From: an uncultured Parabacteroides sp.
GTDB lineage: Bacteria; Bacteroidota; Bacteroidia; Bacteroidales; Tannerellaceae
DNA: 64,000 nucleotides
Assembly: GCF_902493135.1 (NCBI RefSeq)
Contig: NZ_CABUOD010000026.1
Location: 5,208 to 69,207 of the forward strand
Direction of reading: 5' to 3'
Both the position numbers and the translations under genes were made by a program. The notes beneath the pieces were generated by a model that was given only the letters and a program-made list of their open reading frames with translations, was not told the DNA's origin and did not search any database. Positions 16,831-25,469 of this stretch are shown one piece after another. Numbering within the stretch: position 1 is the stretch's first letter; the number at the start of each line of letters is the position of its first letter.

Positions 16831-19458
16831 ATGTTGACAGCAAAAGAAATCCGTGAATCATTTAAAGACTTCTTCGCTTCCAAGCAGCACCAGATTGTGC
16901 CTTCTGCTCCGATGGTGGTGAAGGGCGACCCTACATTGATGTTTACCAATGCAGGCATGAACCAGTTCAAAGATATAATCCTGGGGAACGTACCCCGTAA
17001 ATATCCACGTGTCGCGGATTCACAAAAGTGTCTTCGTGTGAGTGGCAAGCACAACGACCTGGAAGAGGTCGGACACGATACGTACCACCACACCATGTTC
17101 GAAATGTTGGGAAACTGGTCGTTCGGCGACTATTTCAAACAGGAAGCGATCAACTGGGCATGGGAATACTTGGTTGAAGTGTTGAAACTGAATCCCGACC
17201 GTTTGTATGCCACCGTGTTCGAAGGAAGTCCTGCCGAAGGCCTTTCGCGCGACGACGAGGCTGCCGGCTATTGGGAGAAGTTCCTGCCGAAAGACCATAT
17301 CATCAATGGCAACAAACACGATAACTTCTGGGAGATGGGCGATACGGGTCCTTGCGGCCCTTGCTCCGAAATCCATATCGACCTCCGTCCGGAAGAAGAA
17401 CGTGCCGCTGTCCCCGGCCAGGAGATGGTGAACAAAGACCATCCGCAGGTGATCGAAATCTGGAACCTGGTGTTCATGCAGTACAACCGCAAGGCCGACG
17501 GCTCGCTCGAACCGCTGCCTGCCCGCGTGATCGATACCGGTATGGGATTCGAACGCCTCTGCATGGCTTTGCAGGGCAAGACGTCCAACTACGATACGGA
17601 TGTTTTCCAGCCGATCATCAAAGTGATTGCCGATATGGCGGGTACTGCTTACGGCAAGGACAAACATCAGGACGTGGCTATGCGTGTAATCGCCGACCAT
17701 ATCCGTACGATCGCTTTCGCGATTACGGACGGTCAGTTGCCTTCCAATGCAAAGGCCGGTTATGTCATCCGCCGGATCCTGCGTCGTGCCGTCCGTTACG
17801 GCTATACGTTCCTGGATCGCAAAGAGTCCTTCATGTATAAGCTGCTGCCCGTACTGATCGAAACAATGGGGGATGCCTATCCCGAACTGATCGCGCAGAA
17901 GACGTTGATCGGGAAGGTGATCAAGGAAGAGGAAGAATCTTTCCTGCGTACGTTGGAAACCGGTATCCGCTTGCTGGATAAGAAGATGGAAGAGACTAAG
18001 GCTGCCGGAAAGAACGTGATCAGCGGTGTAGATGCCTTTACATTATATGATACATACGGATTCCCGTTGGATTTGACCGAGCTGATCCTGCGTGAAAACG
18101 GCATGGAAGCCGACATCGACGAGTTCAACGTCGAGATGCAGAAGCAGAAGGACCGCGCCCGCAACGCTGCCGCCATCGAAACCGGCGACTGGGTGGTGCT
18201 GAAAGAGGGCGGATCGGGCTTCGTGGGCTACGACCTGTTCGAATGTGATGCCGAAATCCTGCGTTACCGCCAGATCAAGCAGAAGAACAAGGTATTATAT
18301 CAGATCGTTCTGGACCAGACTCCGTTCTACGCGGAGATGGGTGGACAGGTCGGCGACACCGGTTGGCTGATTGCCGACGACGAGACGGTCGACGTGATCG
18401 ATACGAAGCGCGAAAACAACCTCCCTGTACATCTGGTAACAAAATTGCCGAAAGATGTGACGGCGACTTTTACCGCCAAGATCAATGAGAAGAAACGTAT
18501 CCAGTGCGAATGCAACCACTCTGCCACTCACCTGTTGCACGAGGCGTTGCGTGAGGTGCTGGGAACGCATGTCGAACAGAAAGGCTCCTATGTCTCTCCC
18601 GACTCCCTGCGTTTTGACTTCTCCCACTTCCAGAAGGTGACGGACGAAGAAATCCGTCAGGTGGAAAAGCTGGTGAGCGAAAAGATCCGTGCCAACTATC
18701 CGCTGGAAGAGCATCGCAATATGCCGATTGCCGAAGCGAAAGCATTGGGCGCGATGGCTCTGTTCGGTGAAAAGTATGGCGATGAAGTCCGCGTGGTCAA
18801 ATATGGCAACTCTATCGAGTTGTGCGGCGGTACGCATATCCCGGCGACCGGCATGATCGGTTCCCTGCGTGTGGTCGGCGAAAGCTCCATCGCGGCAGGT
18901 GTGCGCCGTATCGAAGCGGTAACGGCCGAAGGGGCTGAAAACTACACTTTCATGTTGCAAGATTCCCTCCGCGAACTGCGTGCGATGTTCAACAATGTGC
19001 CGAACCTGTCCCAGACCATCAAGAAGGCCATCGAGGAGAATGCCGAACTGAAAAAGCAGGTAAGCGACTACGTGAAAGAGAAAGTGCAGTTGCTCAAGAA
19101 AGAACTGGTGGCAAAAGCCGTTGAGCGCAATGGTGTCAAAGTGATCGTCTTCCGTGGCGAAGCCAACGTGGACGCTATCAAGGACCTGGCTTTCCAGATC
19201 AAGGGGGAAAGCAATACGGAGGAAAAGGTCTGCTTCGTGGCAGGCATCCAGGACGGCGAGAAGTGCGCGTTGATGGTCATGCTGAGCGAACCGCTGGTAG
19301 CCGAAGGCTTGAATGCCGGCAAACTGGTGAAAGAGGCCGCCAAACTGATACAAGGCGGCGGAGGCGGCCAACCTCATTTTGCAACAGCCGGAGGCAAGAA
19401 CGTGGCCGGACTGGGCGAAGCCGTCGAACACATCCTGGACGCAGCCGGTCTGAAATAA
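16831..19458 (+). CDS. alaS: Alanine--tRNA ligase
   Basis: An 875-residue full-length AlaRS. The N-terminal class II catalytic core begins MLTAKEIRESFKDFF and includes FTNAGMNQFKD; the editing domain has the zinc-binding HSATHLLHEAL and CGGTH motifs; the C-terminal domain (C-Ala) ends GGGGGQPHFATAGGKN. It charges tRNA-Ala and clears mischarged Ser and Gly. A TACTTTTG -7 box lies at 16779-16786. Confidence 0.98.
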   Translation: MLTAKEIRESFKDFFASKQHQIVPSAPMVVKGDPTLMFTNAGMNQFKDIILGNVPRKYPRVADSQKCLRVSGKHNDLEEVGHDTYHHTMFEMLGNWSFGDYFKQEAINWAWEYLVEVLKLNPDRLYATVFEGSPAEGLSRDDEAAGYWEKFLPKDHIINGNKHDNFWEMGDTGPCGPCSEIHIDLRPEEERAAVPGQEMVNKDHPQVIEIWNLVFMQYNRKADGSLEPLPARVIDTGMGFERLCMALQGKTSNYDTDVFQPIIKVIADMAGTAYGKDKHQDVAMRVIADHIRTIAFAITDGQLPSNAKAGYVIRRILRRAVRYGYTFLDRKESFMYKLLPVLIETMGDAYPELIAQKTLIGKVIKEEEESFLRTLETGIRLLDKKMEETKAAGKNVISGVDAFTLYDTYGFPLDLTELILRENGMEADIDEFNVEMQKQKDRARNAAAIETGDWVVLKEGGSGFVGYDLFECDAEILRYRQIKQKNKVLYQIVLDQTPFYAEMGGQVGDTGWLIADDETVDVIDTKRENNLPVHLVTKLPKDVTATFTAKINEKKRIQCECNHSATHLLHEALREVLGTHVEQKGSYVSPDSLRFDFSHFQKVTDEEIRQVEKLVSEKIRANYPLEEHRNMPIAEAKALGAMALFGEKYGDEVRVVKYGNSIELCGGTHIPATGMIGSLRVVGESSIAAGVRRIEAVTAEGAENYTFMLQDSLRELRAMFNNVPNLSQTIKKAIEENAELKKQVSDYVKEKVQLLKKELVAKAVERNGVKVIVFRGEANVDAIKDLAFQIKGESNTEEKVCFVAGIQDGEKCALMVMLSEPLVAEGLNAGKLVKEAAKLIQGGGGGQPHFATAGGKNVAGLGEAVEHILDAAGLK

Positions 19459-19467
19459 GAAGAAAGA

Positions 19468-19515
19468 GACGTTCCCCCTGCAAGGAATGATAGTTTCATG
19501 CAGGGGAAACTTTTG
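19468..19515 (+). terminator. Terminator after alaS
   Basis: An inverted repeat TTCCCCCTGCA ... TGCAGGGGAAA with a 14-16 base loop, followed by CTTTTG, just after the alaS stop codon. Confidence 0.65.
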
Positions 19516-19552
19516 TGGCGGTGTGTCAAAACTCCTTTATCACGATCTTTAA

Positions 19553-19620
19553 GGCACGGATTTCACGGATTTACACGGATAAATTTATTATCTTTCCGTG
19601 TAATCCGCGTAATCCGTGCC
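19553..19620. repeat. REP-like palindrome between alaS and aroB
   Basis: A ~27-bp inverted repeat whose arms contain three direct CACGGATT-like units each (CACGGATTTCACGGATTTAC against its complement ending AATCCGTGCC). It sits between alaS and aroB and is not coding. Such palindromes are dispersed in many Bacteroidetes genomes. Confidence 0.7.
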
Positions 19621-19676
19621 TAAATTGTGTCTATTGTAAGCAGGATTTTCTTTTTGACACATTTTCTTTTCCCCGT

Positions 19677-19707
19677 TTTGATAATCGAATAACATATAAT
19701 ACCTTTG
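19677..19707 (+). promoter_or_regulatory. aroB promoter
   Basis: TTTG at 19677-19680, a 19-base spacer and TACCTTTG at 19700-19707, an excellent Bacteroidales match. Transcription would start near 19714, downstream of the longer in-frame start at 19515, so the protein must start at ATG 19737. Confidence 0.75.
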
Positions 19708-19736
19708 CCGCAACGATTATAATAAAAAAGGACAGT

Positions 19737-20801
19737 ATGGCCGCTCAAAAAGTAGTAATCAGCAAGGATCTCAAAGCCGATTTGCAGGCGTTCCTTGCTT
19801 CCATGAGTTATGATAAACTCTTTATCCTGACCGATACGAATACGCAAGAAAAATGTTACCCGCTGATACACGATATTCCGGCCTTGCAGGAGGCTCCGGT
19901 CATTACCGTGCAGGCGGGCGATACCCATAAAGACATCGAACAGGTCGCTTACATCTGGTCGCGCCTCTCGAACGAGGGGGCTTCCCGCAACTCGGTTTTA
20001 GTCAATCTGGGCGGCGGTATGATTACCGATATGGGAGGCTTCGCCGGTGCGACTTTCAAACGCGGGCTGCGGACCGTCAATATCCCGACTACCCTGATGG
20101 CCTCTGTCGATGCGGCCGTGGGAGGAAAGACCGGGGTTAACTTCAACGGCCTGAAGAACGAGGTCGGTTCTTTCTATCCGCCCGAATGTGTCTTTATCGA
20201 TTGTGAGTTCCTGCGTACGCTCGACCGCGACAACCTGCTTTCCGGCTATGCCGAAATGATCAAGCATGCGCTTATCAGTTCGATGGATATTTACGCCTCC
20301 GTCCTGTTGTTCGACCTCGATGCGAAGATCGATTATGCCTTCCTGAACAGGATGGTCGCCCAATCCGTAGCCGTAAAAGAACGTATCGTGGAGGAAGACC
20401 CGAAAGAGCATGGCATCCGTAAGGCGTTGAACTTCGGCCATACGATCGGCCATGCCTACGAAAGCCTCTCCTTTAAGAAGAACCGCCCTTTGCTGCACGG
20501 CCATGCTGTTGCCGCCGGCATTGTCAGCGAATTGTATCTGTCTCATAAAGTATGCGGCTTCCCGATGGAGAAATTGAGCCAGGTTGTCTATTATCTGAAG
20601 GAGTATTATCCGGCTTTCGTGTTCGATTGCAAGGATTATGAAACCTTATACGAGTTGATGACGCACGATAAGAAGAATGAAGCGGGAATCATCAACTTCA
20701 CCCTGCTTTCCCAAGTGGGTGACGTCCAGATAAACCGGCAGGTAAGCAAGGAGAAAATACTCGAATCGTTGGATTTTTATCGTGAAAGCTTTGGAGTATA
20801 A
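19737..20801 (+). CDS. aroB: 3-dehydroquinate synthase
   Basis: A 354-residue AroB from ATG 19737 (MAAQKVVISKDL). The frame is open upstream to 19515 but the promoter lies inside that stretch. Visible motifs are the NAD-binding GGGMITDMGGFAGATFKRG, the metal-ligand segment LSGYAEMIKH, HTIGHAYE and LLHGHAVAAG. It closes DAHP to 3-dehydroquinate, the second step of the shikimate pathway. The following tRNA promoter overlaps its 3' end. Confidence 0.95.
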   Translation: MAAQKVVISKDLKADLQAFLASMSYDKLFILTDTNTQEKCYPLIHDIPALQEAPVITVQAGDTHKDIEQVAYIWSRLSNEGASRNSVLVNLGGGMITDMGGFAGATFKRGLRTVNIPTTLMASVDAAVGGKTGVNFNGLKNEVGSFYPPECVFIDCEFLRTLDRDNLLSGYAEMIKHALISSMDIYASVLLFDLDAKIDYAFLNRMVAQSVAVKERIVEEDPKEHGIRKALNFGHTIGHAYESLSFKKNRPLLHGHAVAAGIVSELYLSHKVCGFPMEKLSQVVYYLKEYYPAFVFDCKDYETLYELMTHDKKNEAGIINFTLLSQVGDVQINRQVSKEKILESLDFYRESFGV

Positions 20802-20820
20802 CGAAAAATAGTTACCTTTG
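20791..20820 (+). promoter_or_regulatory. tRNA-Pro promoter
   Basis: TTG at 20791-20793, a 19-base spacer and TACCTTTG at 20813-20820, with the tRNA starting 18 bases later. The -33 box lies within the last codons of aroB. Confidence 0.75.
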
Positions 20821-20837
20821 CAGCCGTAAAACAAAAG

Positions 20838-20912
20838 CGGGGTGTAGCTCAGCCCGGTTAGAGTACGCGTCTGGGGGGCGTGTGGTCGGAAGTTCGAATC
20901 TTCTCACCCCGA
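20838..20912 (+). tRNA. tRNA-Pro (GGG anticodon)
   Basis: A 75-nt tRNA: acceptor stem CGGGGTG/CACCCCG with discriminator A, a D arm with GTAGCTCAGC, anticodon loop CTGGGGG (anticodon GGG, reading CCC) and T loop TTCGAAT. CCA is not encoded. Its 3' part is the attachment site of the integrated element that follows. Confidence 0.92.
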
Positions 20913-20914
20913 CA
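20870..20914. repeat. attL: 45-bp tRNA-Pro 3' segment
   Basis: The 45 bases from the anticodon loop to just past the tRNA end recur exactly at 27057-27101. This is the usual signature of integration by a tyrosine recombinase into a tRNA gene, with the tRNA left whole at this end. Confidence 0.92.
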
Positions 20915-21020
20915 TTGATTTACAAAGGCTTATAGTTATCGCTATAAGCCTTTATTTATTTACTGGAACACAAATGGAACACAGACTCAAATAAGACACG
21001 GAGTACTTGCTATTGAAAAG

Positions 21021-21857
21021 CTACCATTTAAATTCTGTGTAAATATTATTCCGAAGAAAGAATTCTCCAGATATTGAATTAATATCCTTGAAATTTAGAA
21101 CATCAGAACGCTTGTAAAGTGTACCTGGGTATTGATGTTCAAATGTGCTAACAATTCCTTGAATAGTAGGTAGTAAGATGCTCAATGATGAAACGATGTG
21201 TTCAAACCCATCAGTCGGTTTGTTGTAAATTTTGCAATAAAGGTAATTGGCAACACATTTGATTCCTGCAACATTAATACCATAATTTTTGATGTCATTA
21301 GATGAATAGCCTAAGTCGGAGAGAACCGTTAAGACTCTGGGATTATCAAGGGCGTTGCAACTTAATATTTTCCATCTGCTTTGAGAATCTAAATCATAGA
21401 AAGAATTACCAATAGCAAGATAAAACACTGCTTCTGATTTAGATTTCCTTGTTTGATAAAGCATTGTTTGAGCGGTAAGATTGTCAAATGATTCGTTTTC
21501 AAGTGCTTCTAAAGCAGGTGCAATCAATTCAATAGCATAGCAGTGCATTAAATGTTGTAAAACTGGTGAAATATAATAATTGAGTAATAAATCTTCTGTG
21601 ACACAGGGAATAAGCTCATAAGACTGTGTAAGATTAGATACTTTGGAAAGACGTGATTTAAAATATTGAATATCCTCTTTAGTATAACCGATCTCTGTTG
21701 ATAGCTCATTTAAGAATCTTGTGTCAAGATTAAGGGGCTTTTCTGATTGGGATACAGAACATGTTTTATATCCATTTAAAACTGATTGGTAATCAGCCTG
21801 TGGAAAAACAGGTATTGCGAATAGAAGCAAATATGTGGTAATGAGTCTTTTTAACAT
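21021..21857 (-). CDS. Secreted protein of unknown function (element cargo)
   Basis: A 278-residue protein with a clear N-terminal signal peptide (KRLITTYLLLFAIPVFPQ, cleavage near residue 20). The mature part is mostly helical by composition, with several Cys residues and no motif I recognise. There is no lipobox, so it is likely periplasmic or secreted. It lies next to the left attachment site, 55 bases downstream of the nuclease-like gene, in the cargo position of the element. Its AT-rich codon use matches the element and not the host core. Confidence 0.6.
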   Translation of the reverse strand: MLKRLITTYLLLFAIPVFPQADYQSVLNGYKTCSVSQSEKPLNLDTRFLNELSTEIGYTKEDIQYFKSRLSKVSNLTQSYELIPCVTEDLLLNYYISPVLQHLMHCYAIELIAPALEALENESFDNLTAQTMLYQTRKSKSEAVFYLAIGNSFYDLDSQSRWKILSCNALDNPRVLTVLSDLGYSSNDIKNYGINVAGIKCVANYLYCKIYNKPTDGFEHIVSSLSILLPTIQGIVSTFEHQYPGTLYKRSDVLNFKDINSISGEFFLRNNIYTEFKW

Positions 21858-21912
21858 ACTGATGTGATTTAAATAGATTTAATGTTGAGTGGAGTTTTTT
21901 TGTCTTGATGTC

Positions 21913-22815
21913 TTATAAATATCTTTCTGTCAGATAGTCACAGTAACGTTCGTTCCCTGTATAAAATTCTTTTGATAATTTGATAATTATCTCTTGATAG
22001 GTTGTATGACTGAATTTTATATTGTCTTTTTGGGCTATTCCTGCAAATTCTTCTATTTCTTTCCTATGCTCTGCACCTTCAGTGCCGATTACATCGTACC
22101 AGAGATATAAAAGGTGGAAATTCTTGCAGTTCTTTTTTAACCCTAATATGTGTTTAAGTAACTGTGCTGCATCTAAGTATTGATATTTGTTATCATCTGG
22201 AGATATTTCTTTTGCCAATTGGTATAGGTGTGGTATATTGTTCCAGAAAGAGTCGTTTTCAACATATTTAGTTTTTAGTCCTCCATGTCTTTTACAATAT
22301 GGTTCGGTGAATTTTGACTCAATAGCAAAGACTTTCGGTCTAAAGTTTTCTATAATAACGTCAATATTGGGTGTGTATGGGAATAAATCCTTGTCTTCAC
22401 TAATTTCGAATTGTTCCTCAAATTTGATTTTGTAGTCAAAAGGTGTTTGGGATATGGATTGATTGGATTTTTCCTGTACTAAATAAGATGAGTCTTTAGC
22501 ACACAAGTTACAAGCCCTCATGATTGGATAAATATTCTTCCCTTGCCAATATTGAAACAAGTTTACTACAATGGCGGAAGATGAATGGATCGCTTTCATT
22601 TTAGCTAATCGAGTTTTACTGTCTCTTGTCTCATGTCCGTCCCCCGAATTGTAATAAGTTAAGTTCTGGGGTGTTAATTGTTCGAATAGGTTATTTGCTA
22701 AGGAATGCAGATAATTTGTTTCTCCTTTGTTGTTTTTTGTACCTCCGATTAATTCAAAGTTGTTTCTTTGAGCCCAACTTTGTTGTTTTGATTTAATGAA
22801 TTCTAATCCTCTCAT
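21913..22815 (-). CDS. PD-(D/E)XK-like nuclease, putative restriction enzyme
   Basis: A 300-residue protein. The segment TPNIDVIIENFRPKVFAIESKFTEPY has the arrangement of a PD-(D/E)XK nuclease core: an Asp in a strand, then E-S-K in the next strand. The upstream SSAIVVNLFQYWQ could supply the helix Glu side of the fold. It recalls the PGN_0703-type putative restriction endonucleases of Bacteroidales, but I cannot confirm this. No methyltransferase is nearby. The stand-alone nuclease with a secreted partner, inside a mobile element, makes a defence or competition role plausible but unproven. Confidence 0.55.
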   Translation of the reverse strand: MRGLEFIKSKQQSWAQRNNFELIGGTKNNKGETNYLHSLANNLFEQLTPQNLTYYNSGDGHETRDSKTRLAKMKAIHSSSAIVVNLFQYWQGKNIYPIMRACNLCAKDSSYLVQEKSNQSISQTPFDYKIKFEEQFEISEDKDLFPYTPNIDVIIENFRPKVFAIESKFTEPYCKRHGGLKTKYVENDSFWNNIPHLYQLAKEISPDDNKYQYLDAAQLLKHILGLKKNCKNFHLLYLWYDVIGTEGAEHRKEIEEFAGIAQKDNIKFSHTTYQEIIIKLSKEFYTGNERYCDYLTERYL

Positions 22816-22868
22816 AAAGTCATAATTGTGCCATTCGACTCCCTAATGACTGGATTTAGAAAAAGAAA

Positions 22869-23076
22869 GTGTGGAGCCATTCGTTTATTGTGTAGGAGGT
22901 TCTGACAAAACCCAGAAACAAATAAACAATACTCCACACCTGTTTAGTATATGTTTTGAGAACATATATCTACACAAGTGATGAATGTTATTGCTATCCC
23001 TGTTTCTTTGAAACTGTCAGATTTCCTACACAGGATAAAGCGAAACACTTTCACTACAATTTGCCACTATGTGTGA
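22869..23076. repeat. Interleaved inverted repeats in noncoding stretch of the element
   Basis: Two inverted repeats are interleaved: GTGTGGAG (22869-22876) with CTCCACAC (22932-22939), extended by GTTTATT/AATAAAC; and TGTGTAGGAGGTTCTGACA (22889-22907) with TGTCAGATTTCCTACACA (23015-23032). A third simple hairpin, ATATGTT/AACATAT, lies at 22949-22967. The A-B-A'-B' order is that of a pseudoknot. A 31-codon frame at 22981-23076 (MNVIAIPVSLKLSDFLHRIK...) overlaps the last arm and could be the truncated start of an IS transposase. Confidence 0.5.
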
Positions 23077-23358
23077 CCACCGCAAAGATAGTAAAGTTTG
23101 CTCAAAATAACATTCTGGTTAGAGAATATTGTTTTCTTTGCTCTGGGCTTTACTATAATACGATAATTAAAATGAGATAGAAAAAACGATGCAATGTTTT
23201 TTTACATTTGAGGGGTTCGTCTATCTTTTTGTTTTAATACGTAGTCGTTGATTATTAGTTTATTATGATATTTACTCATTTGAGAAGTGAAAGAGTAGGT
23301 TGTTTTTGTTTACATGAGATTTTGGTTATTTAACTTTTTTAGAGGCTATGAATTTTTT
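23077..23358. other. AT-rich noncoding spacer
   Basis: I see no credible gene, tRNA or strong hairpin here. It joins the structured stretch to the end of the primase-like gene. Confidence 0.5.
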
Positions 23359-24345
23359 TTATTGATATTTGATATTGAAACGTTTGCAGATGTAAAAGAA
23401 AGTGGCGATTTTAACTCCATCTTCTTTTTTGTATTTTAGACATCGATTATATTGCATATCACAATCACCTTCGTTGTATTTGGGGTATATACGACTAATC
23501 AGATGAAACCAGTATCTTCCTTCTTCCCCAAATTCATAAGCCAATGCACAGCCTATTTTGAACCAATCTTGATATTGCTTAGTTATGTCAATTCTATTTT
23601 TCCGAATGATTGAAACTATCTTTTCTACCTGTTTGCGGATTTCTTCTCTTTGGGTTATTGTTCTTATAATCTGTTCGGATTTATTGTTTGTGTCTATTGT
23701 GTATTGAAAGGGAATTGGATTTTCGTTAAAATAAGGATTTTCATCATAACTTGCAACTCTTAAACTAACAGGGCTTTTGACACTTTTGTCAACTTGCAAT
23801 TTGAATTTTCTATTCAGATACATTGCAAGTGCTTCAAAGTGCTGTTTATGATATTCTGGATTTTGTATTCTGAATATTAGAAATATTCCTTCTCCACTTA
23901 GTGATAATCCTGCATAGTATAAATAGGGACAGTGTAAACCAATTACATTTTTACAATCTGCTAAGTCAATATTTGGGTTGTCTTTGGAGTCAATATCAAT
24001 GCACAATAATCCCGTGTGTTTAATTATATTGGATTCTCGTCTTTGGCTAAATGTGCCACTTGGTGTGATACACATAAGATTTCCTTTGATTCTCTCTCTT
24101 GTTTTCTTATCTGTGTTTGCCCTGTACTTTTCAACTTGTTTTCTGAACTTATCAGATAATAGGAATTTACTTAATCTTATTGTCTTGATAGGTTCTGTGC
24201 TAAAGATGCTTTCAAATAATGACACTAAAGGTTCTTCAAAGGGAGTGAAGATTCTGCCACTCCCTTTGAAATTAGTATTTTCTTTTTCTTCTTCTTTTTC
24301 TTTCCCTTTGAAATTTTCATTAGGAGTGTATTTAAAAAAAGTCAT
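23359..24345 (-). CDS. BT4734/PriCT-2 primase-like replication protein
   Basis: A 328-residue protein. The N-terminal ~210 residues resemble the BT4734/BF3469 (VirE N-terminal-like) domain, with a primase-polymerase style acidic motif in LLCIDIDSKDNPN and SGEGIFLIFRI downstream. The C-terminal part (QDWFKIGCALAYEFGEEGRYWFHLISR...CLKY) matches a PriCT-2 primase C-terminal domain. Such proteins are standard in Bacteroidales integrative elements and probably prime or initiate element replication after excision. It follows the DUF6291 gene by 48 bases. Confidence 0.78.
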   Translation of the reverse strand: MTFFKYTPNENFKGKEKEEEKENTNFKGSGRIFTPFEEPLVSLFESIFSTEPIKTIRLSKFLLSDKFRKQVEKYRANTDKKTRERIKGNLMCITPSGTFSQRRESNIIKHTGLLCIDIDSKDNPNIDLADCKNVIGLHCPYLYYAGLSLSGEGIFLIFRIQNPEYHKQHFEALAMYLNRKFKLQVDKSVKSPVSLRVASYDENPYFNENPIPFQYTIDTNNKSEQIIRTITQREEIRKQVEKIVSIIRKNRIDITKQYQDWFKIGCALAYEFGEEGRYWFHLISRIYPKYNEGDCDMQYNRCLKYKKEDGVKIATFFYICKRFNIKYQ

Positions 24346-24393
24346 ACTGCTTTAAATCAATTATTTAATGTTTGAATTTTACTCAAAAGTTGT

Positions 24394-24753
24394 TCAGTTT
24401 TGATTCAATATTGAATCAAAATCAGATTCGTTTAGATCATCTTCTGTAATACAATTGCTCAGTGTTGATTTGTTTTTCTTTTTAGGCAATGGTATTTTTT
24501 CTTGAATTTCGTCTTCAAAATCAGAGGATAATTTCTGTTTTTGAATTTTTGCACAATACTTTTTATGGTTTGCTTTTATTTGTGCTATAGCCATTTCTTG
24601 TACAATTGATGCTCCTGTAGGTAGATTTTCTACCATTTCTTGATTAAGACCGTACTTGACAACAGCTTCATATGCAATTAACTTATTTCTTTTACTTAAT
24701 TTTTCTATCGCATTGAAAAATGAACGATAGAAAATAAAACTTTCTTTTTTCAT
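24394..24753 (-). CDS. DUF6291 protein
   Basis: A 119-residue charged protein starting MKKESFIFYRSFFNAIEKLS, the usual opening of the DUF6291 group found in phages and integrative elements. It has an acidic C-terminal tail. Its function is unknown; position between an excisionase-like and a primase-like gene suggests a role in element replication or its control. Confidence 0.72.
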   Translation of the reverse strand: MKKESFIFYRSFFNAIEKLSKRNKLIAYEAVVKYGLNQEMVENLPTGASIVQEMAIAQIKANHKKYCAKIQKQKLSSDFEDEIQEKIPLPKKKNKSTLSNCITEDDLNESDFDSILNQN

Positions 24754-24797
24754 CTTTTCTTTGTTTTTTAATAATTAATCCCTTATTGTTTAACTTG

Positions 24798-25109
24798 TTA
24801 AAAAAAATCTTCGTGGGTTTCAATATGGTTGGATTGTAACCATTGATTGATTTCATCTTTTTTAAAGAAGATTCTTCTACCGCCATGTGCGGGTTTGTGA
24901 TAAGGAATTTTTCGCTCGTGTGTGAGCTTGTAAATCGTAGCTTTTTTGTAGCCAGTTAATTCAGAAACCTCTTCAATTGAAAGAATTTCCGATTGTTTTT
25001 GTTGAATTGATAATGATTCTTGAAACACACTTTTGATAAGAGCCTTTACCTGACAAACATTTAAGTGCATAAGCAAGTCATTATCATGAATAACATTATT
25101 TGTATTCAT
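24798..25109 (-). CDS. Excisionase-like helix-turn-helix protein
   Basis: A 103-residue protein from ATG 25109 (MNTNNVIHDND). The reading frame is open to 25208, but the added residues are unlike the family. The C-terminal half carries an HTH_17/excisionase fold: LSIEEVSELTGYKKATIYKLTHERKIPYHKPAHGG then RIFFKKDEINQWL. Such proteins bind attachment sites to direct excision or control the downstream genes. The promoter predicted at 25355-25386 gives an unusually long leader of about 240 nt. Confidence 0.75.
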   Translation of the reverse strand: MNTNNVIHDNDLLMHLNVCQVKALIKSVFQESLSIQQKQSEILSIEEVSELTGYKKATIYKLTHERKIPYHKPAHGGRRIFFKKDEINQWLQSNHIETHEDFF

Positions 25110-25354
25110 AGATACATAATTTTTATTGTTTAGAATGTGAAATTTAATTCTAAACATTATTACACAATTTTTTGATTGTCTTGATTTGCAAAAATCAAGG
25201 AAAGGCATTTTTTGAAAGAATAGTGTGTATGCTTCACACCTAAAATGTAGTTTTCAAAAAGCGCAACAGATTTTTCTTTCGCTTCGTCGGAATGAAGATG
25301 AACAAAACAAAGCAACGATATTGGCTACTCTATACGTCCTTCTTAGATTCGCTG

Positions 25355-25386
25355 CAAAAGTATGAATAATATTTTTATGAAGCAAA
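25355..25386 (-). promoter_or_regulatory. Promoter upstream of excisionase operon
   Basis: On the minus strand TTTG, a 20-base spacer and TACTTTTG (complement CAAAAGTA at 25355-25362). Transcription would run into the excisionase-like, DUF6291 and primase-like genes through a ~240-nt leader that contains a small GTGTG/CACAC hairpin. Confidence 0.6.
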
Positions 25387-25469
25387 TTTTTTATGAAAAG
25401 CTATTTTTGTTGTTTGTTATTTTTATAACCATCGGTTTTAATAATTACGAATACCGTTCAAATGTTATA

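Noticed and set aside
19515..19736. Longer N-terminus for AroB
   Set aside because: The promoter and REP-like palindrome lie inside it, and the residues do not fit the family.
22956..23180. 74-codon plus-strand frame in the element gap
   Set aside because: Composition is not protein-like and it overlaps the inverted repeats; no promoter or homology is evident.
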